NCBI GenBank assembly: GCA_014084085.1
Contig: NPFB01000014.1
Span: forward strand, 114,769-178,768
Source of the DNA: Hondaea fermentalgiana
Taxonomy: Eukaryota; Sar; Bigyra; Thraustochytrida; Thraustochytriidae
Direction of reading: 5' to 3'
Length of the DNA stretch: 64,000 bases
The notes beneath the pieces are model-generated. The model saw nothing but the letters and a program-made list of their open reading frames with translations, ran no database searches and was not told the DNA's origin. The position numbers and the translations under genes were made by a program. Positions 56,756 through 64,000 of the stretch are shown piece after piece (positions within the stretch are counted from its first letter, which is position 1; each line of letters opens with the position of its first letter).

Positions 56756-57775
56756 ATGACCATGCTCGCGCCGTGGCAGGCGCTGGAGGCCGGCGTCTGG
56801 GAGCAGCTGGCGAGCTTGCTGGTGGTGGCCTTTTACTTTGCGCTGGGAAGCTGGTGGGAGGCCGCGGGCTATGGCTTGCGGACACGCTCCGTGGCCAAGC
56901 GCTTCACGAATCGCGCTGCCAACGCGATGCGTCGCCTGCCGTTCGCAAGGACGAGAACAACACAGCAACAGCAGCCGCAGCAAGAGCAAAGTACCGCGCG
57001 CTGCAGACTGGTGGGCGCAGGCCCAGGTGATGTGGCGCTTCTCACGATGGCTGCACGACGTGCCATCGCAGAAGCTGACCTTGTCATTGCCGATCTCCTC
57101 GTGCCACAAGAGATCTTGGCGCTCGTAAATGGACGTCTTGTTCTCTCGCGCAAGTACAAGGGCTGCGCCAACAAGGCGCAAGATGAGCTGCATGAGTGGA
57201 CCCTCGCGGCTCTCGCCCAGGGACTCGATGTGGTCCGGCTCAAGGGCGGTGATCCATTTCTCTATGGCAGGGGTGCCGAGGAAATTGCCGTCTTTCGTCG
57301 CGCGGGCTTTGCCGTCGAAGTCATTCCTGGCATTTCGAGCTGCCTGAGCGCTCCTTTGGCAGCCGGCATCCCCGTCACGACCCGCGGCGTTGCAGATCAG
57401 ATTATTGTCGCAACCGGGCACGGCATGAATGACACCGTGCCGCGAGATGTGGCTCCCTATTATGCCGGCCGCACGTCAGTTTTCCTCATGTCCGTCAGCC
57501 GCATGACCCAGCTCATGGAACGTCTGGCATCGCCACAGCTTGGCTACCCATCTAGCACACCTGTTGCCGTCATTGAAAAGGCGACCACGAGTAAGCAGCG
57601 CACCGTGCGAGGCACTGTAGAGTCCATTGCGCGTATTTGCGAGGCCGAGGCTGTCGAGTCCCCCGCCACGATTGTTGTCGGCCGGGCCGTTGATGCGCTC
57701 GGCGACGCGTCCACCGCATATACTGCTGGTTCCGGATGCGTTCGCTTTGAGCCGCTCAACCAATGGGCTGCATAG
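56756..57775 (+). CDS. Uroporphyrinogen-III C-methyltransferase (SUMT)
   Basis: 339 residues. A hydrophobic helix at about 17-36 (LASLLVVAFYFALGSWW) precedes a basic, Gln-rich linker, then the catalytic domain from about 82: CRLVGAGPGDVALLT (SAM-binding loop), ADLVIADLLVP, DVVRLKGGDPFLYGRGAEE, VEVIPGISSCLSAPLAAGIPVT and TTRGVADQIIVATGH. These are standard SUMT/CobA motifs. The enzyme adds two methyl groups from S-adenosylmethionine to uroporphyrinogen III to make precorrin-2, the first step to siroheme (cofactor of sulfite and nitrite reductases). Only the SUMT part is present, not the CysG dehydrogenase/chelatase. The N-terminal helix may anchor it to a membrane or act in organelle import. 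Confidence 0.92.
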   Translation: MTMLAPWQALEAGVWEQLASLLVVAFYFALGSWWEAAGYGLRTRSVAKRFTNRAANAMRRLPFARTRTTQQQQPQQEQSTARCRLVGAGPGDVALLTMAARRAIAEADLVIADLLVPQEILALVNGRLVLSRKYKGCANKAQDELHEWTLAALAQGLDVVRLKGGDPFLYGRGAEEIAVFRRAGFAVEVIPGISSCLSAPLAAGIPVTTRGVADQIIVATGHGMNDTVPRDVAPYYAGRTSVFLMSVSRMTQLMERLASPQLGYPSSTPVAVIEKATTSKQRTVRGTVESIARICEAEAVESPATIVVGRAVDALGDASTAYTAGSGCVRFEPLNQWAA

Positions 57776-58200
57776 ATTACTGATAGCTTGTATACTCTTG
57801 ATCGTCATGTTTAGAAAAACCAACCCATTATTTTTTGTTCCTATCCGACCACACACCACAGATCACTAGCATGCACCTATTGAGGTAGGAGGGAAAACCA
57901 TGAGCAGATGTTTTATTCAATCAAGTCTTGATCGCGAGAGTTCAACTCGGTCGGTGTACTTCTTCTCGGGGATCTCTGATGACGCAAAGAGAACCTTTCT
58001 TTGACATTGCTCCCACACGTTGGCAACAGAAAGAATTGTTCTTGGCGTCGTCCATCGCGCGTCGCGCGTCGCAATCGCATTGTTCTTCTCTCCAGGCACA
58101 CGTAGATGAATTTGTCAATGTTTCATGTATTTGAATCAGGAGAAGAAGATGCTCGGTTCGATTTTTCGCTCGTACAAGCAAGGCATCGTCGCTCTTGCAC
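57776..58200. other. Convergent intergenic region
   Basis: Between the methyltransferase and pseudouridine synthase 3' ends. AT-richer; a GTCGCGCGTCGC-type direct repeat lies at about 58053-58070. No gene. Confidence 0.6.
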
Positions 58201-59364
58201 TTATGACTCTTGCTGGTTCGCAAGTTTCGTTGCTCTTTTCTTCTTGCTCCTCTTGTTCGCCCTCTTCTTTACATCGTTAGAGCCTCGATCCGCAGCCTTT
58301 GCCAGTAAATCTCTGCGCCGCACACGAAGGACGTCGCCACGCTGGAGCCTGCCAAGCGCATAAGGACCGTATTCAATTCGAATCAGACGATCCACATGGA
58401 GACCCATAGAAGCCAGCGCCTGACGGACCTCTCTGTACTTGCCCTCCGTTACAAGAACGTCAAGCCACTGGTGGCGAATTTCCTCGACGGGCTTGGACTT
58501 ATTCTTTTTCAACTTTTCTTCCTTTTTGATTTGCTGTCGGTGCTTGCGTTCCGTGTGACGCGTCACTGCCACAATGGGCCTATACTCGGTACCGTTTTCC
58601 ACCGTGACGCCTTGAATGAGTCGATCCTGGTGCTTTTCCGTAAAAACACCGCGGCTCACCCGCGCGCGATATTTTCGCACAATATTGTTTTGCGGAAGCT
58701 CCATGTAGCGCGCAAAGGCCCCGTTCGTCGTCAAGAGAATAAGTCCCTCACTTTCGAAATCGAGACGACCCACGGAAATGAGATTTGGTGGCAGACCCAT
58801 CGACTCGAGTCGCGAAAACAGCGTGGGCCGACCTTTAGGATCCCGGTATGTGACGAGCTCGCCGCGTAGCTTGTAGCACAAGAACACGTCGCCACTGAAT
58901 TTTTCGGCTGCGGCCTTTGTTACGACTTCTCCGTCGACCGTGATGACATCATTGTCCGTGACGAAGCTCGTCACGCTGCCGATGCCGCCATTCACCAAAA
59001 CCTTGCCCTCCTCAATGAGACGCTCGCCTTCGCGTCGCGAGCACACGCGGGCGTCCGCAAGATATTTAGCAAGCCGCACGCTCGTCTTCGGTGTCTCCGC
59101 CGTCGCAGCATTGCCTTGGTTCTCCTCAAAGTGTTCATTCTCGTCATTCAGAGACGAGGTTGTCCCGGATGTGCTGCTGCTGCTAAGGGATCGCAATGCG
59201 CTCGTCGGAGTCCATGATGCCGAGATTTGCGAAGGCGGGACTCGATACGTCGAGACAAAGAAGCTGCCTTGCCGCAAGCCAAGGTCCGAGCTCCGCTTCG
59301 GTGCAGCCGCCCACCTCGCTGCCGCCGTGCGGTGGCTCCGCAAGAGCCCTCGAGCAGCCCGCAT
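58201..59364 (-). CDS. RsuA/RluB-family pseudouridine synthase, probably mitochondrial
   Basis: 387 residues. The first about 70 are Arg/Ser-rich without acidic residues (MRAARGLLRSHRTAAARWAA), a mitochondrial targeting type. An S4 RNA-binding domain covers about 95-145 (RLAKYLADARVCSRREGERLI, GKVLVNG). The catalytic domain holds SVGRLDFESEGLILLTTNG with nucleophile Asp202, KYRARVSRG, and EGKYREVRQALASMGLHVDRLIR. These motifs define the RsuA/RluB/E/F group that isomerises a specific uridine in ribosomal RNA; the target here is probably mitochondrial rRNA. The C-terminus is Lys/Arg-rich (KKRANKRSKKKRATK), useful for RNA contact. Confidence 0.9.
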   Translation of the reverse strand: MRAARGLLRSHRTAAARWAAAPKRSSDLGLRQGSFFVSTYRVPPSQISASWTPTSALRSLSSSSTSGTTSSLNDENEHFEENQGNAATAETPKTSVRLAKYLADARVCSRREGERLIEEGKVLVNGGIGSVTSFVTDNDVITVDGEVVTKAAAEKFSGDVFLCYKLRGELVTYRDPKGRPTLFSRLESMGLPPNLISVGRLDFESEGLILLTTNGAFARYMELPQNNIVRKYRARVSRGVFTEKHQDRLIQGVTVENGTEYRPIVAVTRHTERKHRQQIKKEEKLKKNKSKPVEEIRHQWLDVLVTEGKYREVRQALASMGLHVDRLIRIEYGPYALGRLQRGDVLRVRRRDLLAKAADRGSNDVKKRANKRSKKKRATKLANQQES

Positions 59365-60274
59365 TGCTCACGCTTACTTGCCAGCGTAGTTCGCCTGCTT
59401 GCTTACCTTCGACGAAGCTTCCCGCCGGCTGCTCCGCCGAGACTTCTTGCTCGGCCCAACGACGCCCGACGACTTGCTCGCGGTCTGCAGGCCTTCTTCT
59501 TTCAGGTCCGCAATCCCTCGCGCGGCGCGCTCCACCAACCCCACCAACTTCGACCGGATTATAGGAGGCGGTTCCGCAATGGCTCCATGATGGTTCTAAG
59601 GTCTGTTCTGTTCTCCGTTCCAAAGACGGCGGGGGCCTATACCGTGTGCGAGCAGCGCAGCAGAGCGCGAACCCGGCCGGCCTTCTCTCGCCTCTCTTTC
59701 TGATTGACGCCCTGCTGCCTGCTGCCGGCGGCTGCTGCGCGGCGGAGAACTCGCGCGACCGGCGACCGGCCCCGCGCCGCGGACAGAGACCCCGCGCGCC
59801 CCCGTCCCCCGCGCGGATCGCGCACGCGCCCTCCCCGGTCCGGCGCCGGAGCTCTGCTCGTCTCGGGCTGCCGATCGTCCGTCCAAGGGGACTCGGACAC
59901 ACGAACAGATCTGGAGCGCGCGCGAGAGACCCCCAGGCCCGCGCAGCAGCACCGGCGGCGACGGCGACGCAGCCAGGCGCGGCGGCGAGAGCAGCGGACG
60001 CAGCGTGCTCGAACGTAGCGGTAGAGAGCAGCCGCGCCGGGCTCGTTCGCGGGGCGGCTCGCGAGGTGATCGAAGCGACGGTGAGGGGGCGTACACTGTA
60101 TCTCTCTCTCCCTTTGACGTACGTCTTGTGAAGCAGAGGACCAGGCGAGAACGAGCGCGTGCGAGGACGGCCCTATTGAGATACCGCCTGCCTCACCTCA
60201 CTCGGCGTCCTCGCCGCTGCACATTGCCAAAAAGGGTGCTGCGTTAGGGATTCCTTTTTCGGTCCCAAGGAAAT
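59365..60274. other. GC-rich divergent upstream region
   Basis: Between the pseudouridine synthase (minus) and the acidic protein gene (plus). Every frame is Arg/Ala/Ser/Pro-rich; no gene is supported. Confidence 0.5.
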
Positions 60275-61225
60275 ATGGCGGAAACAGCCAAGACAGCCAC
60301 AGCTGTCGAACCGACGACGCCTTTCCCGAAGCCCCGCGACAAGATTCTCGTGGAGCCGAGCATGGATGAAAGCGCCCCGCTCTTAATTCGATCTAATACG
60401 CTTGGCATGTTTCCTGCTCTTTCTGGCGACTGCGACGCCGAAGGCGAGAGCGGAGACAGCCTCGAGAAGCAGGCGAGCGCCAAACGAAAAGGCCGCAAGA
60501 CACGAAGCGCGAAAAAGACCGATGCGGGCGAAACTCAAGACGATGAAGGCCAAGGCAGCTCCGAGGGTACGGCGTCGCGACCGCCCAAGATCTCGCGCAA
60601 GCATTCGCTCATGTTTCCAGTCTCCTCGATGCTCTTGCACACAACGTCGTCGCTTGATCTGGTGACCGAACCTGCCGACACCCACGTCTTTGATCAGGAT
60701 GAAGAAGGCGATGGACCCAATGACAGCAACAGCGAAAACGAGGCTGAGCAGGAAGCGAGCAAAACGGACGACAACGCGAAAACGGGAGACGTCAACAAAG
60801 ATGACGTCAACGACTGTGATGAGGAAGAGTACGAGGATGGTGACGATGCTGTTGGCCCCGAAGGGGTGCGTCATGCCAAGACGATGAGTGGTGGTGTGAC
60901 GACAATCGAAGATAGCGCTACGGGCATCGGCGAGGAGGACGAAGAGGACCTCGAGGTGAAGGAGGAAGCCCCGGATGCCGTGGGCAGTGACGACGACGAG
61001 GAGGAGGAGGTGGAGGAGGAAGAAGAGGAGGAGAACAATCTGAACGAGAAAGGCGCGGCAGCCTCGGCATCGGCAACATCACCATCATCAGGAGCAGCAG
61101 CAGTAGCAGCATCCTCTGGTCAATCGCGTATGGAACCAATGGTTCCGGCCCCTGCGAGACCTGGGCCCATCACACGGCGTCAATCTTTCAAGGATGCATC
61201 TCACTCATCGTGGCGCGTCTTTTGA
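60275..61225 (+). CDS. Acidic, disordered protein of unknown function
   Basis: 316 residues. Basic patches (KRKGRKTRSAKK, about 70-82) precede a long Asp/Glu-rich region (about 140-265) and an Ala/Ser-rich tail. The C-terminus TRRQSFKDASHSSWRVF contains a basophilic kinase-type site (RRQS). No folded domain, membrane segment or targeting signal is visible. The basic patch suggests nuclear location; acidic proteins of this kind include histone chaperones and transcription factors, but there is no specific match. Confidence 0.6.
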   Translation: MAETAKTATAVEPTTPFPKPRDKILVEPSMDESAPLLIRSNTLGMFPALSGDCDAEGESGDSLEKQASAKRKGRKTRSAKKTDAGETQDDEGQGSSEGTASRPPKISRKHSLMFPVSSMLLHTTSSLDLVTEPADTHVFDQDEEGDGPNDSNSENEAEQEASKTDDNAKTGDVNKDDVNDCDEEEYEDGDDAVGPEGVRHAKTMSGGVTTIEDSATGIGEEDEEDLEVKEEAPDAVGSDDDEEEEVEEEEEEENNLNEKGAAASASATSPSSGAAAVAASSGQSRMEPMVPAPARPGPITRRQSFKDASHSSWRVF

Positions 61226-61430
61226 GAAGAGCACGCACGAGGGTGCCGTTTCTTATCTTTTCCACATTCACAAGATCACGTGGCACCAATTCATCGCTGT
61301 TAGATCAGGTGTCAAAAAAGAAGAAAACAGAACAGCAAAAGAAGGAAAGATCAAATGTCAAAAAGCAGAAAAAGATATGAAATGAGATTGTAAGATGCAA
61401 CAGCAGTAAACCCTCGAGGTAAACGAACAA

Positions 61431-63143
61431 TTATAACCCCTTGGACTTCGTGGAAGACGACATTTCGGCTCGAACAGCTTGCACTTCGCGCACGAATGGC
61501 CGCTCCGCAAAGAGTCCCAGAAACGCGACAAGAGAAATCAGCGCAGAAGCGCCGACTCCAATGTGAGCCGCGGCCCGCGACCACGATGCAAAATTGGCGT
61601 AGAGATTTCCGGCCGAGAGATGTGTGGCTATTGCTGCAAGGGCAAAAGCTGCAAGAGAGGTTGCGGCGGGGAATAGTTCCGTCACCGAGGATCCAGAAGT
61701 CGCCACAATGTATCGCACACTAAAGACGATGCGCATGGCCATATTAATGGAGTTTGCAAGAATGAGGCCTGGCGCACGATACTGCACGAGAGCCGCGGCA
61801 CTGGCCAAGTAAACGACAGAAAAAACAAAGAGCCAACCATTGAAGCGGCGCAAGGTAGCGTCATTCGCCGTGGCGTGCACATATGCCTCTGTCACGCCAT
61901 TGACGGCAAGCACAAGGACGTAAACGCAATAGTACCCGAGAACTTGAGGCGCTGTCGTATGCTCGCTCCAACGCTCGCCATAGAGAAAGTGGATGAGAAA
62001 GTGAGCATAGCTAGGACCAAAAGCGACGAATACTAGCCCAAGTAGCGTCATGGCGCGACACAATAGTGCGACGAGCACACGGGGCGAGATACGGGCCGTG
62101 GTCGATTGAGGGGCATCAGCAAAGGTATTGCCGTGCTTGGCAAGATCATTCAGTTTGCCAAAGACGGCAAAAGCTGCCTCTTCGATGGGCAGAAAGACAA
62201 AGCGCGCCACAAGAGAGCCTAGATTGAAGACTAGTGCGTACACGGCTTGGTCCGAGGCGTCCGTGGCCAGCGTCACCATGACCATTTTCTCGCCTTCTGC
62301 AAGTACAAGTTTCCATACTTGTTGCAGACTCATGCTGGCAGCTAACTGAAAGAGATCCGCGTCCCGCACGCGGAGCCAGTCCGTCGGCTTGAGATCCTCG
62401 AGACCGTGAAGTGCCCAAATGGGCGAGAGCTCCTGGTTTTGGCCCGTTGTTCTCGAGGCTTGGGCAAAATATGCCGTATAGCCGAGGAGCAAGGTCGCTG
62501 CGTAGGCGACATAACCAAAGGCGAAGGCCTGGAGCCCCATCTTGGCAGCGAGAACCAAGCCAATCGTGACGAGACATCGCGCTGTGACAGCGAGGGCCTC
62601 AATAGCGGAGCGCCGGCCATACGCGAGCTGTCCCTGGGCAGCAACAAACATTGGCTCGCTTAGCAGCTCGGTGACAATGGCAAGGCCCACGATCCAGATT
62701 GACTGCCGATAGTCCTGCATGCTAATTTTTTCCAGAGCAGCTGCGTCTGCAGACCAAATGAACCATTGGCACGCCAAGGGCGTCGCCGCCCAACCGGCCA
62801 AGACGGCGCACCAGGTGAGGTTGACGAGGTCACGTCGCGTGGCAAGCGCTGCCGCTCCTTGGCCGTGTGCTGCGACGGGGCCGTCTCCGCGCGCGGCGGC
62901 GGTACGCAGACAGGTCCGACGCACGCCTTCGCGCGCCAGCGTCAGCACGACCGTGTACAGCAGGTACAGCTGTACGGACGAGACGCCGAGCAGAGATGGG
63001 TCTTCAAGATGGCGTGTGAGGCCCACATTGAGCACAAAGGTCAGGGCGCGCGAGAGCAGCTGCACGGAGGCGAGCAGCGAGGCACCACGTAGGGCCGACC
63101 CCACGATGCCGGCGCGCTGTGCGCCGTCCTCCTCCCCGCCCAT
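61431..63143 (-). CDS. RFT1: RFT1 homologue (ER oligosaccharide-lipid family)
   Basis: 570 residues with about 12-14 membrane helices in the MATE-like RFT1 fold. Recognisable family segments: ASLLASVQLLSRALTFVLN (21-39), RHLEDPSLLGVSSVQLYLLYT, LAREGVRRTCLR, SEPMFVAAQGQLAYGRR, EGEKMVMVTL, VFNLGSLVARFVFLPIEEAAF and VNGVTEAYVHA. RFT1 is required in the ER for N-glycosylation at the step of Man5GlcNAc2-PP-dolichol use; whether it is itself the flippase is disputed. The length fits the family (about 540-575). The short interval to the acidic protein gene is convergent. Confidence 0.93.
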   Translation of the reverse strand: MGGEEDGAQRAGIVGSALRGASLLASVQLLSRALTFVLNVGLTRHLEDPSLLGVSSVQLYLLYTVVLTLAREGVRRTCLRTAAARGDGPVAAHGQGAAALATRRDLVNLTWCAVLAGWAATPLACQWFIWSADAAALEKISMQDYRQSIWIVGLAIVTELLSEPMFVAAQGQLAYGRRSAIEALAVTARCLVTIGLVLAAKMGLQAFAFGYVAYAATLLLGYTAYFAQASRTTGQNQELSPIWALHGLEDLKPTDWLRVRDADLFQLAASMSLQQVWKLVLAEGEKMVMVTLATDASDQAVYALVFNLGSLVARFVFLPIEEAAFAVFGKLNDLAKHGNTFADAPQSTTARISPRVLVALLCRAMTLLGLVFVAFGPSYAHFLIHFLYGERWSEHTTAPQVLGYYCVYVLVLAVNGVTEAYVHATANDATLRRFNGWLFVFSVVYLASAAALVQYRAPGLILANSINMAMRIVFSVRYIVATSGSSVTELFPAATSLAAFALAAIATHLSAGNLYANFASWSRAAAHIGVGASALISLVAFLGLFAERPFVREVQAVRAEMSSSTKSKGL

Positions 63144-63558
63144 TCGACCTCTCTCCGTTCATTAACGACTTTGGACAGAAACTCGCAAATCCTCAGAATC
63201 GATGTCCGCGGCTGTTTGGGCAGAGAGAATCTTCATTTTTTACTTTTTGTTTTGCTTGATCAAACACCTCGAAAGTCGTGCCAAGTTCAAGCGATGTTGG
63301 GCTTCCAAAGGAAAATGATTTCTTTGCAGTGATGCATTGAAAGAATTTCTGGTTGCTCAAGAAGAGGCACATGGTTTTGGATTGGCATGTTGATACGAAG
63401 ACTTTTCACATTCTTACAAAGACTGGTCGTAGCCTAGGCTATACGTTTTTTGGAGCAGCGATAGATTCTCCTTTCCCTTTTGTTATTGACATTGACAAGA
63501 ATGATCTGTGTCCGCTTTGCTTGCTTTGCTTGCTTTTGTAGGGCATGTCAGTGGCAAT
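63144..63558. other. Intergenic region
   Basis: RFT1 upstream region and 3' region of the small membrane protein gene, both minus strand. AT-richer, with a TTTGCTTGC repeat near 63514-63538. No gene. Confidence 0.6.
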
Positions 63559-63966
63559 CTACTTTCCATACTGGAGCAGTGCGTTTCGTGTGCGCCATGC
63601 CGCAGTAGCGCAAAAGATGCCAATGCCCCACAAGAGAATGCCACCGGCCGTGCGAATCTCTTGAGGCGAATTCCCGTACACTTGAGGCGAAAGGGAGAAT
63701 GTGAGGCCCTCGAAGACGGTGGCTGTCGCGAGACCGACCACGGTTGCTCGAAGGCCATCGACATCATCGGGGCTTGCACCGCTCAGTCGCACAAAGATTT
63801 CATATGTGGCAATAGCCGTGGGCACCATGCCGATATAGAGCGCGTTGAGCACAGACGTTCCCGCCGCTCCTTCTGCCGTCATGGGCACTGTACGATTGAG
63901 AGTGTACGCTGTGGCACCCCAGAAAAGAATGCCCGCGAGCCCAGCGCGAAAATCAATCGTGGCCAT
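63559..63966 (-). CDS. Small four-helix membrane protein, DUF5367-like
   Basis: 135 residues with four predicted membrane helices (about 8-22, 40-58, 70-92, 108-126). VFEGLTFSLSPQVYG followed by GGILLWGIGIFCATAAW resembles the C-terminal half of DUF5367 proteins, which I know chiefly from bacteria; function unknown. The ATG at 63966 lies 34 bases from the window end, and the frame appears complete. The bacterial-like character could reflect transfer, but the family match is made by eye. Confidence 0.6.
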   Translation of the reverse strand: MATIDFRAGLAGILFWGATAYTLNRTVPMTAEGAAGTSVLNALYIGMVPTAIATYEIFVRLSGASPDDVDGLRATVVGLATATVFEGLTFSLSPQVYGNSPQEIRTAGGILLWGIGIFCATAAWRTRNALLQYGK

Positions 63967-64000
63967 GGTCTCTTGCTGTTAGCCTTCGCGACGCCTCACC

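Overview
This is eukaryotic nuclear DNA. The genes are long, mostly uninterrupted reading frames on both strands with strong G/C preference at third codon positions. Only three introns could be placed with confidence: two in the acyltransferase gene at 1119-2805 and one in the ArfGAP gene at 39766-41228. Each begins with GTAAGT or GTACGT and ends in CAG. Gene content is eukaryotic throughout (Lsm2, Misato, RFT1, She9/Mdm33, ArfGAP, a Polo-like kinase, mitochondrial carrier, mitochondrial pyruvate carboxylase). Sparse introns, a GC-rich genome, a phosphoglycerate mutase with a mitochondrial-type leader and abundant lipid and CoA genes suggest a stramenopile, most likely a labyrinthulomycete (thraustochytrid). 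That placement is inference.

Layout. 1-7.2 kb: low-complexity DNA, a glycerophosphocholine acyltransferase (GPC1 family), a TIR-domain protein that keeps the NADase-type glutamate, and a She9/Mdm33 inner-membrane protein. 7.2-25.4 kb: a GC-rich gap, an EF-hand/PH/protein-kinase fusion, a mitochondrial TPR protein, a 1612-residue membrane protein joining a lumenal lipid-binding-like region to two LetA/PqiA-like membrane modules, Misato, a calponin-homology protein and a mitochondrial-family carrier. 25.4-41.3 kb: tandem ketopantoate-reductase-like genes, a degenerate organelle-targeted enolase homologue, a hotdog thioesterase, an unrecognised 535-residue protein, a PLK4-like kinase, a possible beta-propeller protein, Lsm2 and an ArfGAP. 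41.8-54.4 kb: pyruvate carboxylase, a bacterial-type glycoside-hydrolase-like gene with a truncated paralogue upstream, and gene-poor repeat-rich DNA. 54.4-64 kb: phosphoglycerate mutase with a decayed duplication of its 3' end, a siroheme-pathway methyltransferase, an RsuA-type pseudouridine synthase, an acidic disordered protein, RFT1 and a DUF5367-like membrane protein.

Genes are not in operons; divergent pairs share GC-rich upstream regions of roughly 0.5-0.9 kb and convergent pairs have short AT-richer gaps. Upstream regions often carry tetra- or pentanucleotide runs (CTTT, AAGC, TGCC, GTGC, GACA, AGAGC), sometimes directly against the start codon. Functionally the window leans to lipid handling (GPC acyltransferase, thioesterase, LetA/lipid-binding fusion, CoA precursor reductases, pyruvate carboxylase) and mitochondrial biology (She9, Misato, carrier, phosphoglycerate mutase, enolase-like protein, pseudouridine synthase). 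The best leads are the lipid-binding/LetA fusion, the TIR protein, the enolase that has lost metal and catalytic residues, and the glycoside-hydrolase-like gene with its broken sibling.
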